From Stenopsyche tienmushanensis (Eukaryota > Arthropoda > Insecta > Trichoptera > Stenopsychidae), in assembly GCA_008973525.1 (NCBI GenBank), contig WACJ01000503.1, forward strand, positions 1,984,001-2,048,000: a stretch of DNA of 64,000 nt, given 5' to 3'. Shown one piece after another: positions 21,605 through 35,341 of this stretch. How positions within the stretch are numbered: position 1 is the first letter of the stretch; every line of letters begins with the position of its first letter. The translations under genes were made by a program, and so were the position numbers. Below the pieces are notes generated by a model. The model saw nothing but the letters and a program-made list of their open reading frames with translations. It had not been told where the DNA came from and did not search any database.

Positions 21605-24199
21605 GACATTTGTATCACATTAGTACATTTTCGCAAGCATCTAGATCAGTCATTGACATCAATAATATAGCTGTTATTGTAATTTGGGATATTTTATAGT
21701 CCACTCTTCATGTATTCAACATTAAAAAGATTAGTACATTTCTGAGTATTAAATACACGAAAATATATTTATTCTATCATACAAAAATAGTGACATATTT
21801 ACGTTTGACTTCATATGCTATTCCATATACTTGATTATGTCCAAATTACTATGATTTGAGAGACATCTGAAATATTGCAGATTCCTACAGTCCGTAAACC
21901 GATGAATATTTATGTCAATTATATGTTCTCGCCCAGTTCTTGTGCTATGCAGATTGTTAAATGTTAATTCAAACGACGTCCGCCATAGCATGTGTATCAA
22001 AATAGATTCTAATTTCATTTTTTCCCGCAAATCATAACAAAATCTGGGACTTATATATAGAAACTTACGAAAAATTTAATGGTTTTAAGCAATAATAACG
22101 CTTTCATCGTATATATATATATATATACAACCATATGGTAAACCTACAACTACATTACATGCTGATAACACCTTTCGCATGAATATTTAATGATACTTCA
22201 GTCTAAAAAAATAATGTTTATTTTTTAACGTTACAGAAACTACGTTTTAATGTAAATATTTTATCTAAAGTGGAACATATATTTTGAATTAAGTATCTAG
22301 TGCGTTGATGTTCGTATTGAGATCATAATATGTAGTTTCCCGAAAACGAAAGAACTTAAGCATGGCCTTGAAAATTCTTCACGATGGTTAACTTAAGATC
22401 CTCAATCAATTAGCAAAAGCTCCCTAAATTACATAGCGTTTATAATTCGAGCTTAAGAGTGACGGGGTTGTATGAAAGCTTTTGCTTTAATGCTATATTA
22501 TATAAAAGCACGACGTGAAAGAAGTTTCATGTAGGATTGAATTTTATACGGCACTGAAGATCAATTAAAGCTTTCCATTTACTGGTTGTTTATGGAATGA
22601 GTCTTAGGAGATCAATAAAAGTGTTTTATCACGTACTAATAGCACAAGGGGAGGCCAATTGAAATGCCCAATAACAACTCAATTGGGATGTCGCATAAGC
22701 CTGTTATATTATGCTAAATAGGTATTATGGCAGACGAGAAATTAATCCGAAGAATACGAACTTTATTCGAACAGTTATATAAAGAATTCTCAAATTTAAA
22801 TATGTAGTTTATCTGAATCTGAATAGACAGTCTTTACACTGCATCCTTTCCGTTTGGTGATAACTGATCGAATCCAGATGCAAGGAAATGTCTCACTTTA
22901 CAAATTACATCAACACGTCGCTTTACGGAAAAAGAATCGTTGAAATATGTGAGATAATTCACCATGGACTATGTAGATTTGAATAAATATTTACAATGTT
23001 TTTATAATGTTTTAGAAGTGTCCATTTCAAAATTTGTTGATTTAGAAACAGAAATTGAGTTTGTTAAGAAATGTTTGAGATCTTCAGAATGAATATTTTC
23101 GTCGATGCTCAAAGCTCAAAAAATCTTTACATGCTTACATCTAAAATTGTTATAAACCTCTAACAGTTATATCAATATCAGTTTTGATCAACCCTTAATT
23201 CTTGATTTGATTATCGATCACATTTTCATAATTTATTGCTCAATTCATTAATATTATCTATTACATTTGTAATCTGAATAAATGAATCTATCCAAGTTTG
23301 ATTGGATTGAAAGACCTTTCACTGTCCGGGTACTTGAATATGATGCTATTCACTGAGCTTTAAAGTTTCTATTCATCAAGCTTTAATTCAAATATTAATG
23401 CAAGTAGTCAATTTTAAAATATTTACATATATCGATTTATTTCACTTCCACGATAGGAAATTACGTTACAATAGATATTGGTGTATATGGAATTCTTACT
23501 TTGTTTGCAAATAACTGTATGACGCTTTTATAATCAGATGATGTAATAGAGCTGCTGACTGTATTGATCCATCTAATTGTATTATTTAACAAGAATAACC
23601 CGCATTTGTAGAATTTTTATTTTTTGTGAAGCAAAACTATAACATTATAATTTATCGTTATCTGTAGTTTGGACGGAAGCGATTCATATAAATCATTTTT
23701 CTATGGTTTTTATGGCCCGTTTTCCTGTTGCCTTTCATATATGGTATAACTAGAATAGAGTAATTGGACATGTAATAATAATTTTGAATACACAAATACA
23801 CCACTCTAAATAAACTCTGCTCAAGATTATCAAAAGTTTCAGTCAATAATTTTCCAGAGGCAGAAAATTAGGCTAACTCTAGATTGAGATGCTAGATCTG
23901 AAATATTAATACGCCCGAATTTATTAGTGCAGTTAAAATATTGTCCACAACTTGGATTTTAAACTATATTACAACAAAAGATTATCAAGTTTATTCCATT
24001 TGAAAATTACTATACGACAAAAATCCTATATAAAATCCATAAATCTACATTTACATACAATTGCTTTGGTTTTTATTATTTTTCTCGCATGTAAACCATT
24101 TTTTACATAATTATTCTGAATTTTTAAGATAAAGATCTTAAGAGTCTTTTATCGTTCATATTCATACACCTAGATTGGATCTTCTTTTCCCTCACTATT
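21605..24199. other. Intronic AT-rich stretch, nothing recognised
   Basis: No coding signal, repeat terminus or RNA gene was found. The longest frames are about 60-70 codons and unremarkable. Confidence 0.45.
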
Positions 24200-24975
24200 T
24201 ATGGGTTGAGAGTTTCAACATTTTGAAAAAAAAACACCAAAATTTCACCTTTAAATTGCCATAACTTCTGTGGGCACCTCTGTCGTGTAAATTAATTCTT
24301 TAGGAGGCCTTATTCCGACCTGATCTGACACCACTGGATTTCTTTGTCTAGAGACGTGCAAAAAAATTAATTTACACGACAGAGGTGCCCATAAAATAAA
24401 TCCTAATTAAAAGAATAATCGTCCTATGTGCGAAAATGAAAGAGAAAATGCTACTTTAGACAACTATAGTTGAAATAAAAAAAGAAGAATTTTGTGAATA
24501 AATTTGATAAAAGCATCTTAAACAGTATTTCTTTAATCCTGACCCTGACAAACTGGTAACTCTTCAAGTTTAACCACTTATTGAATTATTTGTATAATGT
24601 GGCATATCTCTAGAAATTTTTAAAACTAAACTGAATTCAAAATAGTTGTTAGTTTTTTGTTTAGAGAATTTAGAAGTTGACATTTCTCATTTGCACCTTT
24701 TTTGTGACTTTGAAAGCTCATAACTAGTTTTCTTTAAACAATTTGCATAAAATAATGATTCATGTAGATCAAAAACATTGCAAAATATAAAAACATTATT
24801 TCGTGCTATTACGACCACGGATAAAAAAGTTATGATGATTTAAAGATGAAATTTTGAATATTTTTTCAAAATACTGATACTTGGGACAGCATAGGAGTCT
24901 TTGTTTGAAACGTATCAAAATATACCCCTAACTCCCAATATTTTTTTTCGGTCCATATGCAAAACACCCTGTAAA
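24200..24975 (+). mobile_element. Mariner-like DNA transposon remnant
   Basis: At 24316-24393 the + strand encodes RPDLTPLDFFV, a stop, then KKLIYTTEVP. This matches the region around the third catalytic Asp (SPDLTPLDFF.W) common to many insect IS630/Tc1-mariner-related transposases. The remainder is AT-rich, ending near 24959-24972 with caaaacaccctgta, a common terminal phrase of such elements. A similar phrase, aaacaccctgtag, lies at about 26419. The left end is not defined. Confidence 0.55.
24271..24391. repeat. 26-bp perfect inverted repeat with 69-bp spacer
   Basis: Arms 24271-24296 and 24366-24391 are exact reverse complements (core cacctctgtcgtgtaaatta). The right arm is coding continuation of the transposase fragment, so the left arm looks like an inverted duplication of it. 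Confidence 0.95.
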
Positions 24976-25969
24976 ATAATATTACCTTAATTGTAACCAA
25001 TGATGTTTACTCTATATCTAAACGTTATATTATACATTTCCTATATTATAAGAAATATAATGGAATAAGGGCATTCGTGGAGTAATAACTATAGGTACAT
25101 GATATTATCACAGTTTATTGCTGGAATTTTAGATGGGAAAGTTGTTCGATTCGACTTTCTGTCAAAGCTGAATATAGACATGAAGATAGTCTTATTTATT
25201 CAAAACCACCGGTATATGTATAATTTTTCCCAGCGTTATACTTTCACATCCCCAACCATTATCCTGCTCTGTCATTATGTTGCTCGAATTATGAAAGTTG
25301 AGCGTGCTCATCCCTTAACACCATAATCGATTCTTTTCCACATAGCAGTGTTTGCGTAGCGAGTAATGACACGTTCAAGAAATTATCGTCGTTCATTCTT
25401 CATGACAAATGATATATATTAAGAAGTTCTATTAATATGGACGATTGAATAGATGTTTCGGAACTGACGGTGGCCATTTCCTAGATATGAAATTGCTCGC
25501 TGACATGCGATGATATATGTATGTATCATGTAGAATTAATCGTTACGATCAACTTACCATTTGTCATACAACACTTGAGCGTCGGAAGTAACGGCTCTGC
25601 ATAGGGCGTTTCAAAATTTCCTGCGTCAATATTTGAACGCGGCCAATTTTGGATGGCCATTTAAAATAAGTATCGAGTTCGAAACACACCTACTTTGATT
25701 TTGGACCTATAAATAGGCCGAAAGCATATTTTTGAAATCCCGATTTATCATCATCACGACGGACGAGGGTTGGAGAAAATTAGGAGTAAAATGGATTCCC
25801 CATAATTGCCTTTTTCACTCGGCGATAAAAAGTTCGATAAAAGAAGAACACTCGACGGCATGAACTGAATAGCTTGTTTGTTCAAACAATTAGCTTTAAA
25901 AAGGTGAAATTTTGATGAAAATGCCTTTTATATTTATCGATTTAAAGCTTATCGCAGTGTTTTATTTAT
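24976..25969. other. Intronic stretch with GC-richer patch
   Basis: No gene. The part at about 25560-25870 is less AT-biased and contains several short words of transcription-factor type, including a MEF2-type site. It could be conserved non-coding DNA. Nothing in it is coding. Confidence 0.35.
25706..25717. promoter_or_regulatory. Possible MEF2-type binding site
   Basis: The sequence cctataaatagg contains CTATAAATAG, a full match to the MEF2 consensus YTA(A/T)4TAR. It lies in a GC-richer intronic patch. A single site of this kind is expected by chance in AT-rich DNA, so function is speculative. Confidence 0.2.
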
Positions 25970-26060
25970 TTAGTGTAGTGTTACTATAGTGGATTAATTC
26001 CTAGACTCTTTTTATATAGTTCGGGTTCAAATCCAGATTGCGGAAAGAATATTCAACCGT
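25970..26060 (+). mobile_element. tRNA-derived SINE-like head
   Basis: Contains a pol III B-box-like GGTTCAAATCC at 26024-26034. An A-box-like ttactatagtgg lies about 43 bases upstream, at 25981, in a tRNA-like layout. A second diverged copy is at 54740-54816, so this is a repeat rather than a true tRNA gene. No cloverleaf could be closed. Confidence 0.5.
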
Positions 26061-28974
26061 TCAATGAACTACTGTCCGTGAATCAAAAAAATAGGAGATC
26101 GCTAGTATTAATAAATCGGACCGACCATCTCAATCCAGGTTTAACTTGATTTCCTGCTTCTGGAAAGTAAATATTGAAACGATTAATAAAATTTGGCAGG
26201 GCCGTCTATGAATGATTGATTTGCATTTACAAATATTATTTTCAAGATAATTATAATTTACTCATATATAAAATAAATAGATCTATAGGAATATATAAAT
26301 AAATAGAGCGTCTAAAAGAATTGCCCCCCTTATTCAAAACATGGTATAAATATGAAAATATATTCAGGTATATTATTTTTGGTTGTACGAATAATTTGTT
26401 AATTCCAATGTATTTATTAAACACCCTGTAGTTTTAATATATTACTGGAGATAAAACGTAAAATAGGACATCCATCTCTTTTTTTAAGGATCTTAAACAT
26501 GTATTATTCTTTTTTAGATGAATTTATCTTTAGCGTTACCTTGAAAAAATGTGTTTAATATAAATAAATATGTTGGTTTATACTAAATCCATTCTCGAAA
26601 GAAGTCATCTATCTTAAGTTCTTTCAGTTTTTTCTAAGAAACGAAATAAGTTAATTTGAATTTACCACTCGTTATTTCAACACTACAATTATTCTAAGCA
26701 CATGTGAACACTATGGACTATTATTAATACAATTAAATTTCATCGTGCATTTTTGATCTATTTTACTTATGCGTGGGCTAAAAATGATCCCGAAGGATAT
26801 TCTCACGTGGACCAAAATTTTCTCACGTGAGCGATATCGAACTTATGGCATTTTCAATATGGAATATTAAAGGTCGGAAAATTTTCTTGCAGACGAATGG
26901 TTTTAAAAATGTCGTAACATCCACTCGACGAGATTTCATCCAGAGCACGCCGAAACACAAAAGAGAACGGTCTTTAAAGACCGCGATAAAATCGGGACAT
27001 TTTAAGCAAATTTATGCAAATAAATTTGCGCTCCTAAATATTCCCCGGTACTTCGTCGAACAATTTAGCTCCTTACACAAGTCGAAATATTTACAGCAAA
27101 CACTCGTAAAAAATGCGGTTCAAGCAACGATATTAAATAATCAATGCTGATTACACCCCCGGATCAATTTGGGGCGTAATCTGAAAAATGTACAAGGTGT
27201 GAAGGACACGATAATAATTATATTTTTTGTGTTGAACTTAGTTCTAATTCATCGTAAATATAATATGAGCTCACGACGCTGGTCTTGTATTTGAAAGCTT
27301 TATTCTCGACAGGCAATTGAGTTTTTTTTTACAGAAAGCTTTCATTTCGAACGAGGAAAAATTGTGGCATTTTTAACAGTCTTATTTACGAAGAGAAAAT
27401 CGATTCAGACGCAGATAAAGAATTCAATCTATCAATCATTTAGTCCAAGCCCCGGTATTTATTCAAGGCATTTTTTTCGGTCATGAAACTCAAACAATGG
27501 AAAATGGATGTATCCAGGGTTTCCTCGGACGCAAATCTATGACGTGCATAAATCTGTGTTTTGCAAAAAAAAAATATTTTGAAATGTTTATTCCGATCGA
27601 ACTCGCACAAATACCGCGTTCAGTTTTTGTAACGTAAATAATTATTTGGCCTTAAAAATTCTGAGAATTAAGCGATTTTTCGAAAAGTCAAAGCTGATGA
27701 ATGTGTATAAAAACATTTTGAAGGTCTCGATTGAAAAATTATACAGGGAGTCCTACAAAAGTCATTTTAAAGTAAAATTCGTATTAGAATCAAACTTTTC
27801 TCCTCCGAGCTTGAACTCAACGAACAACTTTGTTTCTTTGAATACTTTTCACTTAAAACTTATAAGCAATAACCAGAATATATTATTCTTAATCTAAACT
27901 TTTGGATGATTTACAATCATTGTAATAAAATAAAGAATTTAAGTAAATTTTCTATTTTTATTATGAACCCATAATTTGTACTTTTATTTTTAGCATTTTA
28001 AAAATGCAGAAAAATTCTATTACGATCAGAGCTAAGTGCATTCAGACTATCAAATACAATATTAGAGCGATCGAAATGTTATGCAAAATTAACCTTATTT
28101 ACAGTCAATTTACATCGAGATGTTGTTAAGATCATTTGCATCATTTCATGCTATTTTTATTCGATCAAGATATGAAGGAAAACGAAACAATGAATAAAAT
28201 GTTGATGCAAATCAAAAAATATCAATAAGAGTCGACAGGGCAGCTTAAAACAGAAAGGATTTTTAAATTGCAAGTAATCAATAGGATATGATCCTCATCA
28301 AACAATTGGGGAATTAGTTTGGTTGCCCAATTCATGTCTCTCTTTTTTGGGTGATTTAATGTGACTGTGTGTGAATTGTCACATACCACGGAAAGTAAAT
28401 ACTTGATAATAACCCTACACAAAAAGTAGTGCATTTTTCCTGACGTGCATCTATTCCTACCCTTAAAATAATTTCGGAAAAGAAAAAAATCATGCAAAAT
28501 TCTGTACAGGTATTCTAGAAATTTGCTTCATAAATACATCGTGAAAATTCATGTACTACGAAAACGCATATTAAATTCTAGCAGTGTAATTAAGGTGTCG
28601 GAAAGCTGACTTTGTAGGAAACCATGGTTTACCGAGTGCCAATTAAATTAAATTTGAAACATCAAGAGCTTGTCTAATTGCATCTTAATTTAACGGAATC
28701 TTATTTCAACATCTATCTAAAATATTTTCTTAAAATCCCAATCTGAGAAATATATTCATAAAGTAATTATTTACCGGAACATATTCATTATAAATCATCA
28801 TTATCTTTGATGTTTTCATAGATTAATATATTTTTATAGTATTATATACTAATGTAGCAATATAAAATATCTAATAATATCCTACCAATAATTATTGACC
28901 TCAATTCTTCTTATAATTCAGCGTTTTTAGTGCTCAAGCGTCGATTAAATATAGTGTTATATTGGATTTCTGCA
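26061..28974. other. Intronic stretch with GC-richer part near 26.75-27.9 kb
   Basis: No supported gene. Frames at 26827-27150 (107 codons, GTG-started) and 27646-27897 (83 codons) are the longest here, but have no recognisable domain and no splice context. The even composition around 26750-27650 could mark conserved non-coding sequence. An octamer word ATGCAAAT is at 27014-27021. Confidence 0.35.
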
Positions 28975-29094
28975 TTAACCTTTCCCTACCTATGCGAGAT
29001 TCACTCGGCAGTGACTCTAACCTTTCCCTACCGGTGATGTATTTACTACACTAAAATTTGTCGGTAAATCGGGAAAATTCACATCAAGGTATGG

Positions 29095-29377
29095 ACATAA
29101 AAGGATTTTATTACCACCGTCGTCCTCGAGACGTCGAATACAAAATATTATTACTGAGAATTCTAGACTTATAAATGGTAGTGGCGATGTAAACACAATA
29201 AGAGAAATGTTTGCTTTATTTATAACTGCAGACATGGTAAGAGAGATATGTAAAGAAACAACCCGTCAAATAGATCGTTTACCTAAAAATAAGAAGGAGC
29301 CGCTTTCAGAAGAGGAGTTATATGCTTTTTTTTTGGAACAATGCTCGCGTCAGGCAGAAATCGACAACGGAAAGTAA
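29095..29377 (+). pseudogene. piggyBac transposase N-terminal fragment
   Basis: The frame reads a NIITENSRLINGSGDVNTIR segment, then MFALFITADMVREICKETTR and LSEEELYAFF. These match the start of the piggyBac (DDE_Tnp_1_7) domain, where F.LF.t.e....I...TN and an EL.AF motif occur. It stops at 29375-29377, before any catalytic Asp. Confidence 0.75.
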
Positions 29378-29448
29378 TTCTACATGAATTATGGACTAGT
29401 GACGGTCTTTTCTGGCTATGGACAGCATCCCGAGCGTTGGCAAGAACT

Positions 29449-29579
29449 TGCAAGCTTTGCTCTTATTCAACAAAAAAAGGAGCACGCTAGTTTGCAGTAT
29501 TTGTGAGAAACCTGTTTGCACGACACACTAAAAAACACTTATTTCATGTTCTAATTGTGAGAGAATGAAAGCAAACTAG
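29449..29579 (+). pseudogene. piggyBac transposase C-terminal Cys-rich fragment
   Basis: The spaced motifs CKLC, CSIC..PVCTTH and CSNC match the zinc-binding C-terminal tail of piggyBac transposases. A frameshift (about 29490) and an in-frame stop after CTTH break it, and a natural-looking stop is at 29577. The join from the N-terminal piece to this tail implies an internal deletion of the catalytic core. Confidence 0.7.
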
Positions 29580-32500
29580 ATATTTCATTTATATTTAGCT
29601 TTTTTAATTTAATTTTATTTAATATTTTATTACTTCCTCTTTTTAAACACAAATATTTTATCTTCAGATTGAAGAAATGCCTTTTATAAATTTACATCTT
29701 TAGACATAACTTTAAAAGCAAATTAGGTCATTTAGATAACGTTCAATTAATTTCTCACTGTTAAACATGTATCGTTAAATAGTAATTTCCTAATCTATAA
29801 ATTTATTAATAATATTCATAGGTACTCTAGTAAAATAGTGGAGAACATGAGCTATCTTTGGACGCTGAGTACTTCTTTGACGTCCAATTTTCCAGCCAAA
29901 GCTTGTTAATTTATGATGTTATCGCTCCATCCAGTTAAAGATCTACTACGTTCTCTTTTTCTAAGACTAAGTTTTTATTGGAATATTTCTTTGATCTTTC
30001 ATTAATTTGGCTTTATTTAAAAAAAAATGACGGTCGAAGGATTTTTTACAAGTCACTACAAATTACTCTTAAATATCGATGTTGGTTCTTATTCATACAT
30101 TTTCAGTTGTTATCTACACTATACAGGATTTGCTCTTAATCTATCATACCAGTTTTCAAATTTACTTGGTATTATTACATATTTTAATTTATTAAATATA
30201 TTATTTAAAATATTAATGCATACATTTTCAAAGTTTATACTATCTACTTGTATGTGAATCTAAAACAGATTTCTCCGTAATATTTTTCATGTGCTAATAG
30301 TTTACATAACAGCTGTCTAAAAAAGTGGATAGGAGCCATCTCCTTTGTGGATATAATGGAATTCATATTGTTATAAGTTTCAAGGTTTTGAAGTGTGGGC
30401 CCAAGAGCGAAGAAAGCTTGAGTCGTATTACATAAGCAATTTTCGTTTTGGATTTCCTTTGAAGGTTGACCTTAAATTTTGATATCTTCAAGATTCAACC
30501 ATGGGAAATGCCAGAAAAGGGAATGCGGGAAAAGTCCCTACAAACTGTGCGTCGACCACATGTGCCCATAAATCATGGAGAAATCATTAATCACGTTAAC
30601 GTTAGGCCTCCGTAGCGGATATAAAAAACGTAACGATTGTTGCGTAAGCCCTTCGCCAAAGTTAGCACCGTGTTAACACTATCGTAAATGCGTGATTCTA
30701 TCTCTTTTTAGGGGGAAAAAAATGACTTCTATTCGTCAAGCACCCGAAGCAATGCTCCAATGCTTGCTGTAATTAATAGTGACAAATTGACAATGCTCGA
30801 CATATATAAAATGGAACAATTTAATATTAGTATTCCAACACTCCTTAGGAATGAGAAAGTAACGTTATTATCGCCGCTGAAACATCTATAAAGTTTATGA
30901 CAACATTCTGCACATTCAAGTTTTTAGCGCTTAAGTTCCCAAGCTTCTAGATAAACCTGAGAGGTATGGCCATAATAATGAAACCGATACTTCAAAGTTA
31001 TAAACTCACTATCACTAGAGCAATAAATATAAATGGACGATGTTTAAACGCATTGGATTTTTAAATAATATTCTTAAAGCTGAACAAAAAGCTTAATATG
31101 CTTTGTACGACCGATAGTGGCCATTCTCAAAGGGTCGTGAAGCGACGTGAAATCTGTGTAAAATGTCATATCACGACGATAGAATTGGTCCATTAACACG
31201 ATTCTTGCATAGCTTTGAATATATTTGATGAGAGTAAACAAACTTCCGCCGTCTCATGCCAAAGTTATATATGCCATATTGGCCTAAATAAGACCAGTAT
31301 TTTTCTATAAAATATATTCATCTTTAAGCTTTTATATAAACCTGGAAGCAAGTGGAGCGTTCAATAATGTATCCATATACGTAGGGATACATTTATTAAC
31401 TGGCATTTTTCTTATTTGAGAAATAGAAAATAATCAGAAAGCTAGATCCAAATGTAAATGATATAGTTAGAATCTAAATTAGTTCTATCATACACTTTAG
31501 CATAGTCACTCTTCTGGACCCTCTTTGATATATTTCAAGCTTTTTTAACGACATAATTGCTGAATATTCCATCGAAATGAAGTCCACAATCTCGAAACTC
31601 TTCTTGTACAAATCATAAACATATTTTCCACGATTACTGTATCCTCTACTACTCGAAACGCTGTTATTCAATTATCTGCTAAAATTAAATATTTCAATTT
31701 TTTGCTCATTTCTTTAGAAGTCGCTTCTATAGGATATCTAATATGAGGGTCGTCTTCAACTAATCTCATTCCAAATTTATTTACTGCAAAATTTCATTTA
31801 TGAAAATACTAATATTAACAGTAAATGCTTTATGTTATTTACTATGTCAATGGCTTTATTTTTTAATATGTTTATTCGATTCAATTTACAGAAAAATAGT
31901 TGTAATGCTTCGTGTCTCAAAAACATCTTAATTTTGCATAATAAAATGGCGAATTTTCTGTCTGGAGATTAAGGCTTCAGATGACCTTTCGAACACCTCG
32001 TATACTGTTATAAAAAGTTAGTTGAAAATTCAAAATTAAAGCAACACTTAATGCGTCTGTATGTAAATTCTTCTCTAGAAAGATTGCTTAAAAACGTATT
32101 TTAAGCGTATATTTTTATTTATTATTCACATGTATTGGTTATAGTGATTTTTATTAATAGCAACATATTTTTTGGTACTAAAACACGTTAATTTGATGTT
32201 GGACGAATTCGGTATTGTAGTAATCGTAAGCCGTTTAGTGTCCTATTTATAGGACAGCTAATCATTGAACTGAACGTCCCACAGTAATTTTGTTGCAGGA
32301 AATTGTTCTGAATGGCGATTTTTTCAAGTTATTTCATCTACAATAAATCCAGACAGCAATTTTCAATCCCCTGACAAGATGAACACAAAAAGCCATTAAT
32401 GGGCTCATTCCAGTCAATTTTGGCTTGGAATTATTGAACTACTCTTCCGTCCAAATGTCAAAAGATCAAATAAAAGCTGAATCATCTTTTGGAAATAAAA

Positions 32501-35211
32501 AATATTGCCACAAATAGCTCTGAGAAGCCTTATATATATATATACTTTGACGACATAGTCATAATAAGCTTCCTTACTGTTTTACGCTGTAAACAACCCA
32601 AACAAGCGACATATCATCTATCATATACTTCAACAGGTTCTCCATCAATTAAGGTAGTCGTAGATAGCTCAGGTATGACACAAATATTGACATTAAAAAT
32701 ATATTAATTTTGATCAAATATATAATGCGTATTGAATCCGTTGACGTGTGATCAAGTGATCCTTTAACAGTCGATCTTTGCTTCTATATATAGCAATTCA
32801 GTCGATTTTAAATGGTTTCTTTTTAGTTATAATAGATTATATTTTAATTATTATTTTAATTGATATTACATCTTATGAGCACTATTATTTAAAAATACAA
32901 ACATACGAAAATGTAACAGGATTATCCTGTTCAAACTCTTTTAAATTTGAATTGGATACATGTTCTAAATTGTAATTGCCACTTATTTAACGATAAATAA
33001 ATCTTCGATTCGCTGTTAAATAATTTAATCTTAATCACTTATCTATTAAACAATTTAAAGAGCAATAATATAATATTCTAACTACCTACTAACATGCAAT
33101 TGTGGGGGCACTGGTTACCAATACCAACCCTGTCACTTCAATTCTTCCACATCAATTAGTTCTTACATATGTTTTAGATGATTCGTTATAAATTAAACTT
33201 ATCACACCTTCATATTGTCGGTTAACTGATTATGATCCTGAACTAAAATAGCTTCACATGATTGTTATAAATGATATAATTAAGATTCCTTTTTTAAGAT
33301 CCTTTTTTTTTTAAAAAAAAGGAAAATCTGTTCATCAAAGATGCTAATCGTGCATATTTATAATTTTGCATAGATGATGATAAAAACCATATTTTATACA
33401 GCATTATAATAATTATAGAACTTAATACAGTTCTTTAACATTTAATACAAATCGTTTGTATCTATTTCTGCCATGCGGTTGATAAAACGACAGAAAGCTC
33501 CAGATGCTTTCCTTTTTATCAAAAGCTCCTTTCCGGCTTGATGGTGATTTTCTAAAAATCCTTATAATTTGTAAGGGCTGTATCTCTATATTTATAATCT
33601 CACATAACAGTAATAATCCCATATATTTATAGCAACCGCCTTGATGCCTATCCATCCTTTTGACAGAGAATGGCTATTGTTATGAACGATATAATATGGC
33701 CGCAGGCTTGTAATTTATAACGCTCAAATTTACGAGAATGATACAGAGAATTAAAATGATGTATTGTGATTCAATTTAAATTCATATTGAGTGCTTTGGG
33801 ATATATTGTCGATTTCAATGTGAAAAATATAGATTTGCTGTTATTATTTTACATAACTATCAATTTCACATGGTGATTTAAAGTCACCATCACCATATCT
33901 TGAAAAAATACGAAATCATTATTTATAATCATATAAAGTATATCTATGATCCTATCAATAAATAATGGCAATGTTTGATTTTAAAACGACTCAAAAAAAT
34001 TGTAACAGAATAATGTTAATAATGTTATGTTATGCATTCGACGTCCATTATATTTTATTTAGCTTATTATAGAGATTTTCAAACATTTGGTGCACTGAAC
34101 GTTTTCCAATCGATAAAAGTAAACCCATGGAAGGCTTTGAAGATGGAAAATGGATATGCGACTGACCGATATTTGCACTCATATTGAGCATGAAACTGCA
34201 AAGTAAATTCATCTTATATCTGATCTCTATGTGCTGTCTCTCAAAAATAGGTTAACTCTTTTACTTGCGCTTTGTACAAAATTATACATCAATTTCCCTG
34301 ATTGTGCAAAAAAAAAATCCGTAGCTTAATACGAAAAAATACCTTATGTTGATTTTTTTAAATTTAACATTTTACCTTATTGTTAAATTAAGCAATACTG
34401 TTTGAAATAAATCTAAAGCTGCTATAAATACTGATTTTAAAAATGACAATAAATATATTCTTCCAAGATTTACTCCAGCATCTCTTCAAATTTTCGATTC
34501 CTCCAAGGATGTGATAACATTTCCCCAATTTATTTCCTGAAGTCAATTGCTCGTCTTTCATTCCCATGGTACAGGCGCGATTATTTTCATGACAAACTTG
34601 ATTCCTTTTCTATTTCCTGTTCCTAGTCAATCCTTTTTAATTGATTAAAATACACTTATGTCGTGCCAATTTCATTTTGTTTGGGAAATTCAAAGCGGAT
34701 GATTCCTTTTTACCTCCCATAAAGCAGAAAAATAATCTTTCTCCGGATATGAGTATTTAAAACTTTTATAAAGCATCTGCTTACAATCTGACTGAAGAAA
34801 TAAATGAGCTTTCCAACGCCGTAATTTATTTCGTACGTCCATACGCTTAAAATTATTATTTGCCAATTTAAACTGAGCTTCAAGTTTCTGTGGCAATTTT
34901 TGACAGGCTTTGTTTCATTTGCTCATTTCTGTAATAGTTTGGCTCGGATCTAATTAAATTGCAATGTTAGGAAGACTTTATAAAAGCTTGTGGTTTTTGA
35001 TATCTACTTGCATTCATCATATTTAAATTTGTTTCAGCTCTAGCATTTGTCGAGTGTTAAAACTTTTGCATGAAGATCATTAATAGTTATTGATTTTTCC
35101 TAAAATTAAAATGTAATTACCATCATTAGATATAACCTCTCTTCGTTTATTTGGAAACATTTTATTGCCTCTGTCATAAAACATCATGAGCTTTCAACGA
35201 AAATATTCTAA
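29580..35211. other. Intronic AT-rich stretch, nothing recognised
   Basis: No transposase fragment, RNA gene or convincing frame was found in this 5.6-kb stretch. The short frame at 32489-32707 includes YFDDIVI, which superficially recalls a reverse-transcriptase motif but has no flanking support. A homopolymer palindrome lies at about 33304-33323. Confidence 0.4.
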
Positions 35212-35340
35212 AAGTTCATTGTTGACCTCATTGTTTGTTTTGTAATTTTTCCCCATTTAAATATTACTGCATAAATCTAAAAAGATATAATTTCGACGGA
35301 GTAATATCTGGAAGACAAGGAGGATGTCGAATTGTCTTAT
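35212..35340 (-). pseudogene. mariner transposase C-terminal fragment
   Basis: The minus strand encodes IRHPPCLPDITPSKLYLFR followed by a FMQ.YLNGEKL segment. This matches the mariner third-Asp motif (HPPYSPDLAPSDYHLFR) and what follows it. Only this tail is recognisable. It is interrupted on its right by a hairpin at 35342-35375. Confidence 0.7.
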
Positions 35341-35341
35341 A

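Larger units (their letters stand above)
28975..29579 (+). mobile_element. piggyBac transposon relic, family C ends
   Basis: Starts at TTAA (28975-28978) with cctttccctacc. A second copy of the same end, aacctttccctaccggtgat, follows at 29019. It then runs into two pieces of a piggyBac transposase: N-terminal to 29377, and C-terminal cysteine-rich from about 29449. The central catalytic DDD region is absent. No 3' terminal repeat was found. This is the only family C copy with coding remnants and may represent the autonomous source of the family C MITEs. Confidence 0.8.

Noticed and set aside
25981..26040. Possible functional tRNA gene from A- and B-box-like words
   Set aside because: No acceptor stem or anticodon arm could be paired, and a second diverged copy exists, so a SINE is the better reading.
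32489..32707. Frame with YFDDIVI resembling a retrotransposon reverse-transcriptase catalytic motif
   Set aside because: No other reverse-transcriptase blocks lie before or after it, and the residues around it do not fit the family.
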